NCBI RefSeq assembly: GCF_002812955.1
Contig: NZ_PFXK01000007.1
Coordinates: forward strand, 1-64,000
DNA length: 64,000 bases
Direction: 5' to 3'
From: Vibrio sp. HA2012
GTDB lineage: Bacteria; Pseudomonadota; Gammaproteobacteria; Enterobacterales; Vibrionaceae
Part shown: in pieces, positions 8,848 through 16,939 of the stretch
Layout of the letters: each line of letters opens with the position of its first letter
How positions within the stretch are numbered: the first letter of the stretch is position 1
The notes under the pieces: generated by a model
What the model was told of the DNA's origin: nothing
What the model saw: the letters and a program-made list of their open reading frames with translations, nothing else
The model's database searches: none
Program-made: the position numbers and the translations under genes

Positions 8848-10728
8848 TTATACCTCTGCTAAATCGCCATTGGCCTGCAACCAGCTACGGCGGTCATCCG
8901 CACGTTTCTTGCCCAGCAGCATGTCCATCATTTCGTTCGTCTGCTCATCGTCGTCAATCGTCAACTGAACCAGACGGCGGGTATTCGGATCCATGGTGGT
9001 CTCGCGAAGCTGAATCGGGTTCATCTCCCCCAGACCTTTAAAGCGCTGTACGTTGATCTTGGCTTTTTTCTTACTCAGACGCCCCAGTACCCCTTCTTTT
9101 TCGTCATCGTCCAGGGCATAAAAGACTTCCTTACCACAGTCGATACGGTACAGCGGCGGCATCGCCACATACACATGGCCAGCCCGAACCAGCGCCGGAA
9201 AATGACGGGTAAACAGCGCACATAACAGGGTCGCGATATGCAGACCATCAGAGTCCGCATCGGCAAGGATACACACTTTCCCGTAACGCAGGCCTTCCAG
9301 ATCATCACAATCCGGATCGATGCCCAGCGCAATGGAAATATTATGTACTTCCTGTGAAGCCAGCACCTGATCGGCAGCAACTTCCCAGGTATTCAGGATC
9401 TTACCTCTCAGCGGCATAATGGCCTGAAATTCACGGTCACGAGCCTGTTTGGCACTACCGCCTGCCGAGTCCCCTTCCACCAGAAATAATTCCGTACGGC
9501 TGAGATCCTGCTGGGAACAATCGGTCAGTTTACCGGGCAGAGCCGGTCCGGAAGTGATCTTTTTACGTACCACTTTTTTGCTGGCACGCATCCGACGGTG
9601 AGCATTAGCAATGCACATCTCCGCCAGAAGTTCTGCCAGTTGCGGCTTCTCATTCAGCCACAGACTGAACGCGTCTTTGACCACACCGGAAACAAAAGCA
9701 GCACTCTGACGGGAAGAAAGACGCTCTTTGGTCTGTCCCGCAAACTGCGGATCCTGCATCTTGGTGGAAAGCACATAAGAACAACGGTCAAAGACGTCAT
9801 CACCGGTCAGTTTTACGCCGCGGGGGATCAGATTGCGGAATTCACAGAACTCCCGCATGGCATCCAGCAGCCCCTGACGCAAACCGTTAACATGCGTCCC
9901 CCCCAAAGCGGTAGGGATCAGGTTGACGTAGCTTTCGGTGATCTGCTCGCCACCTTCCGGCTGCCAGATCAACGCCCAGGTTGCCGCTTCGGTTTCTCCG
10001 GAAAAATCACCGGTAAACGGTTCTTCCGGAAGTAAGGTATAGCCTTTAACCCCTTCAGCCAGATAGTCTTTCAGACCATCTTCATAAAACCAGCGGTAGT
10101 CTTTGTCGTTGACCTTATCGGTAAAGGTAATTTCCAGCCCGGGACAAAGTACCGCCTTCGCCCGCAGGTTATTAATCAAACGGGATACGGAGAAGTTTGC
10201 CGAATCAAAATATTTCGCATCCGGCCAGAAATGCACACTGGTACCCTTATTGCGGCGACCACAGGTTCCTGTCACCGTCAGATCAGAAACCTTTTCCCCG
10301 TGCTCAAAAGCGATATCATACACTTCACCATCCCGGCGAACCGTCACTTCCACACGTTTGGACAAGGCGTTGACCACAGAGATCCCCACCCCGTGCAAAC
10401 CACCGGAAAACTGGTAGTTTTTATTGGAAAACTTACCCCCGGCATGCAGCTTACACATGATCAGTTCTACCCCAGAGATCTTCTCTTCCGGGTGAATATC
10501 CACAGGCATACCACGCCCGTTATCAATCACTTCCAGTGACTGGTCAGCATACAATATTACCTGTACCTTAGAAGCGTGCCCGGCTAAAGCCTCATCCACA
10601 CTGTTATCGATAACTTCCTGACCCAAATGGTTAGGCCGTACAGTATCGGTATACATCCCGGGCCGGCGGCGTACCGGCTCCAGACCGTTAAGAACCTCAA
10701 TGGCTCCTGCATTATATTGTTCAGTCAT
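8848..10728 (-). CDS. parE: DNA topoisomerase IV subunit B
   Basis: ParE is the ATPase subunit that powers ParC. At 626 residues it has the normal length. It has the GHKL ATPase domain (VIDNSVDEALAGHA with the ATP-binding Asn, DNGRGMPVD, and the GGLHGVGISVVNALS lid), a transducer domain, and a C-terminal TOPRIM domain with EGDSAGG and DADSDGLHI metal-binding motifs, then QRFKGLGEMNP. It is followed by parC after 3 bases and preceded by a 262-base gap, so it probably has its own promoter as well as any read-through from nudF-yqiA. Confidence 0.98.
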   Translation of the reverse strand: MTEQYNAGAIEVLNGLEPVRRRPGMYTDTVRPNHLGQEVIDNSVDEALAGHASKVQVILYADQSLEVIDNGRGMPVDIHPEEKISGVELIMCKLHAGGKFSNKNYQFSGGLHGVGISVVNALSKRVEVTVRRDGEVYDIAFEHGEKVSDLTVTGTCGRRNKGTSVHFWPDAKYFDSANFSVSRLINNLRAKAVLCPGLEITFTDKVNDKDYRWFYEDGLKDYLAEGVKGYTLLPEEPFTGDFSGETEAATWALIWQPEGGEQITESYVNLIPTALGGTHVNGLRQGLLDAMREFCEFRNLIPRGVKLTGDDVFDRCSYVLSTKMQDPQFAGQTKERLSSRQSAAFVSGVVKDAFSLWLNEKPQLAELLAEMCIANAHRRMRASKKVVRKKITSGPALPGKLTDCSQQDLSRTELFLVEGDSAGGSAKQARDREFQAIMPLRGKILNTWEVAADQVLASQEVHNISIALGIDPDCDDLEGLRYGKVCILADADSDGLHIATLLCALFTRHFPALVRAGHVYVAMPPLYRIDCGKEVFYALDDDEKEGVLGRLSKKKAKINVQRFKGLGEMNPIQLRETTMDPNTRRLVQLTIDDDEQTNEMMDMLLGKKRADDRRSWLQANGDLAEV

Positions 10729-10959
10729 AATACGGAATTGTACTCAAAGCTATGTACTTAAAAACTAGGCTGTACCTAAAAACTACTGTGCCGTGAAAAT
10801 GTGACATTTCAGGGATAATTCCCCAAAATCCATACGGAAAGGCGTTTCGCTGAAAACCATGTCTCTGAAAACCACCAGCCGCGGGAGCAAATAGTAAATA
10901 TAAGCGAACATACTCTGGAACCTGTCCGCTTATGTCAAGCTGGTTAATAATGGAAAGGA
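10729..10959 (-). promoter_or_regulatory. parE upstream region with two short direct-repeat pairs
   Basis: No gene is seen. TGTACTTAAAAACTA (10753-10767) is repeated with one mismatch at 10771-10785 (period 18), and CTGAAAACCA (10850-10859) is repeated exactly at 10865-10874 (period 15). The region should contain the parE promoter on the minus strand; the repeats could be regulator sites or old slippage events. I cannot identify a promoter with confidence. Confidence 0.4.
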
Positions 10960-10992
10960 CAAAAATATGAAGCTATCCCGGCAGGATAGCTT
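10960..10992 (-). terminator. Terminator at the end of yqiA
   Basis: On the minus strand AAGCTATCC/GGATAGCTT (arms 10984-10992 and 10970-10978, 5-base loop) is followed by CATATTTTTG. The stem overlaps the yqiA stop codon. It probably ends the nudF-yqiB-cpdA-yqiA transcript before parE. Confidence 0.65.
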
Positions 10993-11725
10993 AATTTATT
11001 CCTCCGGCAGAGGGGTCTTCTGGTTTTTCAGACACTTCTAAGTTTTCAGACGCTTCCGGTGTTTCAGCCTCATCGGTCTGTATCGATGCAGAAGGCTCCC
11101 CATCGTCGGCCTCCGGTTCATTATCTGCTTCGGGTTCCGGCTGTGTTCCGAGTTCAAGAAAGCGGATGATTTCCGGCAGATAACGCTCAAATCCGGCAAA
11201 GCTGTGATTACCGCCATTCTCGATAGTCAGCGGAGAACCTTCCAGTTTTTCCACCGCCTCGCGATAGTCCAGCACCTCATCACCGTTCTGCAGCAGCCCC
11301 CACACATCGCCCGGTTCGGCAATATCATCCACATCCAGTGCTTTCAGTTCAGCAATGTGCTTCTCTTCCAGTACATACTGTTCATGGGTATAAGGGTTAA
11401 AATGCTCACCAAGCTGTAACAGTTCGTAAGGACGGATAGCCGGGTTAACCAGTACGGCTTTAAAACCGTACAAACTGTTGAGCCAGACAGAAAGATAGCC
11501 GCCCAGCGAGCTGCCTATCAGGCCGACGTTATGCGTATCTTTATACCTTTCTGCCAGCTTTTGCATCGCAGCAGCAGCGTTGCCAGGCAAAGAAGGCACC
11601 TGTGGGATCACCACATGAATATCCGGATGATTGTGCTCAATATAGTCGGCAATCACCCTGGCTTTATGCGACTGAGCCGAGCTGTTAAAACCGTGAATAT
11701 AGATCAGTAATGATGGTTTTTTCAT
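10991..11725 (-). CDS. yqiA: YqiA-family alpha/beta-hydrolase (esterase) with acidic C-terminal tail
   Basis: YqiA proteins are small cytoplasmic esterases of the alpha/beta-hydrolase fold; the physiological substrate is unknown. The oxyanion motif IHGFNSSAQSHK (10-21), nucleophile S73 in GSSLGG, D149 and H174 in GGNHSF form the expected active site. The hydrolase part ends at about residue 192, the usual family size. A 52-residue tail rich in Glu, Asp, Pro and Ser follows (193-244, with PEPEAD/EPEAD repeats), ending in a neutral GGIN. I know of no such tail in E. coli YqiA. The gene follows cpdA by 3 bases in the nudF operon. Confidence 0.88.
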   Translation of the reverse strand: MKKPSLLIYIHGFNSSAQSHKARVIADYIEHNHPDIHVVIPQVPSLPGNAAAAMQKLAERYKDTHNVGLIGSSLGGYLSVWLNSLYGFKAVLVNPAIRPYELLQLGEHFNPYTHEQYVLEEKHIAELKALDVDDIAEPGDVWGLLQNGDEVLDYREAVEKLEGSPLTIENGGNHSFAGFERYLPEIIRFLELGTQPEPEADNEPEADDGEPSASIQTDEAETPEASENLEVSEKPEDPSAGGIN

Positions 11726-11728
11726 AAT

Positions 11729-12598
11729 TCAGTACCCTCCGGCACTAAAGTCAGGATGAAAACGCCCGTCATCCAGACGATGCACCTGTGTTTCGAGACG
11801 TCCATCAGCAAACAGCCTCAGGATCCGCCACCCCGGAGAAATAGGATCCAGAGCAAAATCGGTCGAATCCGGCTTAAACTGTACGCAGGTCGATGGCGTA
11901 GCCATTACCCTGACACCCGCGTGTATGGCGTCATATTCCTGATGTACATGCCCACACAATACGGCACGTACATTGTTATATTTTTCAATCCGTTCCCAGA
12001 ATTTTTCTGCCTCATACAGGGTATGCTGATCCAGCCATAAGCTTCCCACCAATACGGAATGGTGGTGCAACAGAACCAGCGTATGCCGCTGAGGATAGTC
12101 ACTCAGAACCTGTTCCAAGTAAGTCAGCTGTTCCTCACTCAAATTACCATGCGGAACCCCCTCAACCTGACTGTCCAGCAGAATAACCTGCCAGTGATCG
12201 CCAAGCAGGATATGGGTATCCGTACGAATTTGTGCCGAAGGCAGTATACCATGCATCTCCGGCTTATAGTCATGATTGCCCGGCAGCCAGTAGCAGGGCT
12301 TCTCCAGACGGCGGATACCCTGCTCAAAACGCTGATAGGACTGCTTACTGTGATCCTGAGAAATATCACCGGTCGCGATAATCGCGTCAAAGGCGGTGTG
12401 TCTGTGTGTGATCTCTTCAACGACAGCGTGAAAACTGTCTAGCGTATTCACACTAAGCAGGCAGCCATCCGACGCGGAAAAAAGATGAGTATCCGTTATC
12501 TGCAGCAGGGTTATGCTCTGACTATTTTCGTCTTCTGTATTCGTATTTTGTTCCAAGACCCCGGGCTCTCTTATATCGACTGTTGACGATTTCAACAT
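11729..12598 (-). CDS. cpdA: 3',5'-cyclic-AMP phosphodiesterase
   Basis: CpdA hydrolyses cAMP and so sets the level of CRP signalling. This 289-residue metallophosphoesterase has all class motifs: ITDTHLF (metal ligands D36 and H38), ATGDIS, LPGNHDY, LHHHS and CGHVHQE. The 28 residues before the catalytic core are variable in the family. An AGG ribosome binding site lies 7 bases before the ATG. It lies between yqiB and yqiA in an order shared with E. coli. Confidence 0.94.
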   Translation of the reverse strand: MLKSSTVDIREPGVLEQNTNTEDENSQSITLLQITDTHLFSASDGCLLSVNTLDSFHAVVEEITHRHTAFDAIIATGDISQDHSKQSYQRFEQGIRRLEKPCYWLPGNHDYKPEMHGILPSAQIRTDTHILLGDHWQVILLDSQVEGVPHGNLSEEQLTYLEQVLSDYPQRHTLVLLHHHSVLVGSLWLDQHTLYEAEKFWERIEKYNNVRAVLCGHVHQEYDAIHAGVRVMATPSTCVQFKPDSTDFALDPISPGWRILRLFADGRLETQVHRLDDGRFHPDFSAGGY

Positions 12599-12640
12599 GT
12601 TAAACCTGAATTCTTCTTTCTTTTCTGTCTGTTCTTGTGT

Positions 12641-13081
12641 TTACCGGAATACCGGCTCGCGACTGATCCCATGTTTCAGACAGAAGGTCAGCCAGTCACT
12701 GAGAAACTGGTTCAGCTGAAATTTTTCGTCTTTCTGCATCATTTTTGTATTGGGATAATCATAACGAGCCTTGACCCGTGAAATCTGCTCGCTGGCACAC
12801 ACTTCTGCGACTCTGGCATCGTGATACAAACGAACCGTCATCTTCGGCAGCGGAAAAACCGGCATTTCATCGCACTGACTGACGTGAATAACCGTGGTGT
12901 ACCTAGTAATTTCACAGACTTCCAACTGGTAGGCCATTCTGGCGACCTGATAAGAACGAATATCTCCAACCCTCGGCTGCCCCGGCAGCAAAGCGTTCAG
13001 TTTTGCGTAGTTGGTCTCATAAACCCGCATTAAGGCGGCAAGATCAACGTGATACGGTTTTCCTGTCAAGATTTCAGCCAT
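12641..13081 (-). CDS. yqiB: DUF1249 family protein YqiB
   Basis: This 146-residue cytoplasmic protein belongs to the DUF1249 family, which has no established function. It contains the conserved MRVYETNYAKLNALLPG segment near the N-terminus and no membrane segment. It overlaps the end of nudF by 16 bases, so the two are probably translationally coupled, and lies in the conserved nudF-yqiB-cpdA-yqiA-parE order. Confidence 0.9.
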   Translation of the reverse strand: MAEILTGKPYHVDLAALMRVYETNYAKLNALLPGQPRVGDIRSYQVARMAYQLEVCEITRYTTVIHVSQCDEMPVFPLPKMTVRLYHDARVAEVCASEQISRVKARYDYPNTKMMQKDEKFQLNQFLSDWLTFCLKHGISREPVFR

Positions 13082-13692
13082 CGCGATTTTAGTTCTGTAT
13101 GGTTAAGTTCCAGCCATTGCAGTGCAATTATTGAGGCACCGTTCTCAATTTTACCTGATTTCACCAGTTGATAAGCCTTTTCACGGCTGACCACCTGAAC
13201 CCGGATATCTTCATTTTCACACGCCAGTCCGTGTACACCACCGACTTCGGAGCTGTCGACCTGACCGACAAAAACGTCGAGCTTCTCATTGCATCCTCCG
13301 GCAGAAGGATAATAGCGGGTGATCGGTTCAATCAGTCCGACTTCAAGCCCGGCCTCTTCGACCGCCTCTCTGCGAACCAGTTCTTCCGGTGCTTCATCTT
13401 TATCCATAATACCGGCAACGATTTCCAACTGCCACGGGCTTGCATCTTCCAGCGCACCGACCCGGATCTGTTCGGTCAGTACCACCGTATCCCGACCCGG
13501 ATCATATGGCAATAATGCCGCAGCATGACCACGCTCAAACATCTCTCTGTCGTAAACCTCACTCCAGCCGCCATTAAATAACTTATGCCGGAAGCGGTAC
13601 TTCAGCATACGGAAAAAGCCCTGAAAGAGTGGCTCTTTAGAAATAATTTCAATGTCTTCCGGAGTAAATTGTGGTTTTATATTGTCTGACAT
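13066..13692 (-). CDS. nudF: ADP-ribose diphosphatase (Nudix hydrolase)
   Basis: NudF splits ADP-ribose to AMP and ribose 5-phosphate. The 208-residue protein has a complete Nudix box (G94, E100, R108, E109, E112, E113, G115) and the family's FRxxLFNGGWSE-like strand before it. It is the first gene of the operon leading to yqiA, divergent from tolC across a 263-base region, the same arrangement as in E. coli. Confidence 0.95.
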   Translation of the reverse strand: MSDNIKPQFTPEDIEIISKEPLFQGFFRMLKYRFRHKLFNGGWSEVYDREMFERGHAAALLPYDPGRDTVVLTEQIRVGALEDASPWQLEIVAGIMDKDEAPEELVRREAVEEAGLEVGLIEPITRYYPSAGGCNEKLDVFVGQVDSSEVGGVHGLACENEDIRVQVVSREKAYQLVKSGKIENGASIIALQWLELNHTELKSRWLKS

Positions 13693-13756
13693 TCCTGTAC
13701 CAGTCGCGTGTTGTCCGTCATAAAATAATGACGAATTTTTTACTCATTGTCACTCT

Positions 13757-13788
13757 TAACGACCAATGATAATAACGACCAATGATAA
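13757..13788. repeat. Perfect 16-bp tandem direct repeat upstream of tolC/nudF
   Basis: TAACGACCAATGATAA occurs twice with no spacer (13757-13772 and 13773-13788), 65 bases from the nudF start and about 170 bases from the tolC start. It may be a paired binding site or a recent duplication. I do not recognise a known regulator site in it. Confidence 0.85.
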
Positions 13789-13887
13789 CGCTCAACTTTT
13801 TTAATAAGATTTATCTGTTTTTTTTAATAGATCCAAAACATATTGCACAAATGGGCAATTAAATGTAAAAGATCGCAAAGAATTGAG

Positions 13888-13905
13888 TAAACTGGCACCA
13901 GTTTA
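13888..13905. promoter_or_regulatory. 18-bp palindrome in the tolC promoter region
   Basis: TAAACTGGCACCAGTTTA has perfect 8-base arms around a 2-base centre. It overlaps the probable tolC promoter (a -10-like TACACT follows at 13910-13915) and ends 50 bases before the start codon, where a repressor operator would be expected. The regulator is unknown. Confidence 0.55.
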
Positions 13906-13955
13906 AGGTACACTCATTCATAATTGTAATCCTAACAACAGGCAGGACCAGCCAA

Positions 13956-15260
13956 ATGAAAAAACTGCTTCCCTTATTAATCGGTGTTGCACTAGGTGGA
14001 ACCTCTTCTTTTGTTTCCGCTGATGACTTAGCCGGAATCTACAACCTGGCAAAAGAAAACGATCCAACGCTGCTGCAGGCAGCAGCAGAGAAAGAGGCAG
14101 CATTTGAAGCTGTGACCTCCACAAGAAGCGCACTATTACCGCAAATTAACCTGACAGCAAGCTACGATCTCAATGAGAGTGATGATATTGCGTCCAGTGA
14201 CTACAACCAGTTTCAGGCGGGTATTAGCTTTTCTCAGGAATTGTTTCAGCGTTCAAGCTGGATAAGTCTGGCAACAACGGAAAAATCCGCCCGTCAGGCA
14301 GATGCCAGTTATGCCGCTACCCAGCAGGATCTGATCCTGCGTGTAGCAACCGCCTATTTTGAAGTGCTGCGTGCGCAGGACAGTCTGGAATTTGTCCGTG
14401 CCGAAAAAGCCGCTGTCGGTCGCCAGTTGGAACAAACCAAACAACGTTTTGAAGTCGGTCTTTCCGCGATTACTGACGTGCACGATGCTCAAGCGCAATA
14501 CGATACCGTACTGGCAAGCGAAGTGGTCAGTGAAAACGATCTGATTAACAGCTATGAGTCACTGCGCGAAATCACCGGGCAGGAGCATAAGGATCTGAAG
14601 ATCCTGGATACGGAGCATTTCTCAGCCAGTTCACCTGCTGAGTCACTGAATCAGTTGATCAGTCAGGCACAGGAGAAAAACCTGACGCTGCTGACAAACC
14701 GCATTGCCAAAGATATTGCCAAAGACAATATCGATCTGGCGAAATCCGGTCATCTGCCAACCCTGACTCTGGACGGCAGCTATACGCATCTGGACAAGAA
14801 CAACAGTTCAAGTGACTATGACGGTGAAGTGGCCAATATCGGTCTGAACTTCTCTATGCCGCTTTATACCGGTGGTAATCTGACGTCTCTGGATAAGCAG
14901 GCTGAATATAACTTTGTGGCGATCAGTGAACAGCTGGAAGCCAGCTACCGCAGTGTGCTGAAAACCGTGCGCAGTTACCGTAACAATGTTAACGCCAGCA
15001 TCGGTATGATTAAGGCGTATGAGCAGTCGGTCATTTCTACCCGTTCGGCTCTGGAAGCAACCGAAGCCGGTTTTGAAGTGGGAACCCGTACCATTGTCGA
15101 TGTTCTGGATTCAACCCAGAGCCTGTACGATGCAAACCGGAACCTGTCGGATGCCCGTTATGACTACATCATTAATATCCTGAACCTGCGTCAGGCAGTG
15201 GGAACACTGAATGAACAGGATATTCTGGATATTAATACCGGGCTAAAAGCAGCACAGTAA
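13956..15260 (+). CDS. tolC: Outer membrane channel protein TolC
   Basis: TolC forms the outer membrane and periplasmic duct for efflux pumps and type I secretion. The protein is 434 residues with a signal peptide (about 1-22, cut after FVSA). The two repeats typical of TolC are visible: an LYNLAKENDPTLLQA-type start and the paired motifs FEVGLSAITDVHDAQAQYD and FEVGTRTIVDVLDSTQSLYD about 195 residues apart. It lacks the long C-terminal tail of E. coli TolC (493-residue precursor). It is divergent from nudF and ends at a strong terminator. Confidence 0.96.
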   Translation: MKKLLPLLIGVALGGTSSFVSADDLAGIYNLAKENDPTLLQAAAEKEAAFEAVTSTRSALLPQINLTASYDLNESDDIASSDYNQFQAGISFSQELFQRSSWISLATTEKSARQADASYAATQQDLILRVATAYFEVLRAQDSLEFVRAEKAAVGRQLEQTKQRFEVGLSAITDVHDAQAQYDTVLASEVVSENDLINSYESLREITGQEHKDLKILDTEHFSASSPAESLNQLISQAQEKNLTLLTNRIAKDIAKDNIDLAKSGHLPTLTLDGSYTHLDKNNSSSDYDGEVANIGLNFSMPLYTGGNLTSLDKQAEYNFVAISEQLEASYRSVLKTVRSYRNNVNASIGMIKAYEQSVISTRSALEATEAGFEVGTRTIVDVLDSTQSLYDANRNLSDARYDYIINILNLRQAVGTLNEQDILDINTGLKAAQ

Positions 15261-15277
15261 GCTCCGGTGTAACGTAT

Positions 15278-15314
15278 AAAGCCCGCAGGTTTTTGCACCT
15301 GCGGGCTTTTTTTA
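15278..15314 (+). terminator. Rho-independent terminator after tolC
   Basis: The 13-bp stem AAAGCCCGCAGGT/ACCTGCGGGCTTT (15278-15290 and 15297-15309) with a 6-base loop is followed by TTTTT. It starts 18 bases after the tolC stop. The A-run on the other side may also let it stop transcription coming from hldE. Confidence 0.92.
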
Positions 15315-15388
15315 TTCTGAGATTTCCAGGCAACGTAAGATCCAGCCAGCCTCTCCGTACCCAGTACGGGAAGAATGGTGTTCGGACT

Positions 15389-16819
15389 CTAGCCTCTTCC
15401 ACCCTTAATCGCTTCAATGATTTCCGTGGTGGAGCAGCCATCCTCAAAGTTCAGTACTCTCACTTCACCACCGGCCGCAATCACTTCCTCACCACCGGCA
15501 ATCTCTTCCGGTTTATAGTCACCGCCTTTCACCAGCAGACTTGGCAGTACTTCAGAAATAAGGCGCTGCGGTGTATCTTCACTGAATGGTACCACCCAGT
15601 CGACCGCACCCAGTCCGGCCAGTACCGCCATCCGGCGGTCAGTCGGATTCACAGGACGACCAGCACCTTTCAGGCGACGTACCGACTCATCAGTGTTGAC
15701 CGCGACAATAAGACGGTCGCCCAGCTCAGCCGCATGGTTCAGATAAGAGACATGGCCGGCATGCAGAATGTCAAAGCAGCCATTGGTCATCACCACCTTC
15801 TCGCCTTTCGCTCTGGCCTTTTTCACTGCCTCAATCAGAGCCAGTTCAGAAATGATGCCATAGTCGGAATCTTTACTGCCGTGCACAGCTTCAGCCAGCT
15901 CAATGGTTGAAACTGTCGAGGTTCCCAGCTTACCGACCACAACACCGGCTGCGGCATTCGCCAGAGCGCAAGCCTCATCCAGTGGTTTTCCTGCCGCTAC
16001 GGAAGCAGACAGTACCGAAATAACAGTATCGCCAGCGCCGGTAACGTCAAAGACCTCTTTTGCCTGCGTCGGCAAATGGAATGGAACCTGTCCGCGGCGC
16101 AGCAGGGTCATACCGTGCTCACTGCGGGTCACCAGCAGCGCGTCCAGGTCATAGGTTTCAATCAACGCCAGTCCCTTCGCCACCAGCTCTTCGTCGCTTT
16201 TGACCTTACCGACCACCTGCTCAAATTCTGACATGTTCGGTGTCAGCAGGCTTGCCCCGCGATAGCGTTCAAAATCGGCACCTTTGGGATCGACAAAAAC
16301 CGGTACACCGGCAGCTCTGGCTTTCCGGATCATCTGCTGCACGTGTTCCAGAGCACCTTTGGCATAGTCAGACAGCACTACTGCCTGAACATGCGGCAGC
16401 GACTGCTCCATCCGGGACAGGAATAACCCGGCATCCACATTCTCAAATTTGTCTTCAAAATCAAGACGGATAAGTTGCTGTCCGCGGCTTATCACTCGTA
16501 ACTTGGTAATGGTCGGATAATCCGGCAAAGCAATAAAATTGCAGTTTACTTTCAACGAATCCAGTGTTTCCGCCAGTACGGAAGCCGGTTCGTCTTCCCC
16601 TGTCAGACCGATAATGCTGGCGTGTCCGCCAAGCGCGGCAATGTTCATCGCCACGTTTGCCGCTCCGCCCGGACGTTCTTCATTGTCTTCAACTTTTACC
16701 ACAGGAACGGGGGCTTCCGGTGAAATACGTCCCGTCGGACCGTACCAGTATCTGTCCAGCATCACATCACCAATAATCAGCACACCGGAAGTACTGTAGT
16801 CAGGCAGAATCGGTTTCAT
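15389..16819 (-). CDS. hldE: Bifunctional heptose-7-phosphate kinase / heptose-1-phosphate adenylyltransferase
   Basis: HldE makes ADP-heptose for the lipopolysaccharide inner core: the N-terminal half phosphorylates heptose 7-phosphate, the C-terminal half transfers AMP. The 476-residue protein has a PfkB-type kinase ([16 protein letters not shown] near the start, DVTGAGDT anion-hole motif near 265) and a nucleotidyltransferase starting at about 345 with [20 protein letters not shown] four codons upstream is rejected because GGAG lies 6 bases before the ATG at 16819. It is followed by no gene in the same direction until parE's operon and is preceded by glnE. Confidence 0.96.
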   Translation of the reverse strand: MKPILPDYSTSGVLIIGDVMLDRYWYGPTGRISPEAPVPVVKVEDNEERPGGAANVAMNIAALGGHASIIGLTGEDEPASVLAETLDSLKVNCNFIALPDYPTITKLRVISRGQQLIRLDFEDKFENVDAGLFLSRMEQSLPHVQAVVLSDYAKGALEHVQQMIRKARAAGVPVFVDPKGADFERYRGASLLTPNMSEFEQVVGKVKSDEELVAKGLALIETYDLDALLVTRSEHGMTLLRRGQVPFHLPTQAKEVFDVTGAGDTVISVLSASVAAGKPLDEACALANAAAGVVVGKLGTSTVSTIELAEAVHGSKDSDYGIISELALIEAVKKARAKGEKVVMTNGCFDILHAGHVSYLNHAAELGDRLIVAVNTDESVRRLKGAGRPVNPTDRRMAVLAGLGAVDWVVPFSEDTPQRLISEVLPSLLVKGGDYKPEEIAGGEEVIAAGGEVRVLNFEDGCSTTEIIEAIKGGRG

Positions 16820-16939
16820 AATTTTCTCCAAATAATCACGCAGCTAAGTCTAGCATAGCTTCATAAGCGTCTGAAACAGCTTCATAAGCAACTGAAACAG
16901 CTCTATATATCAAGAAGCCTGAGTGTATGCCTCTTACTC

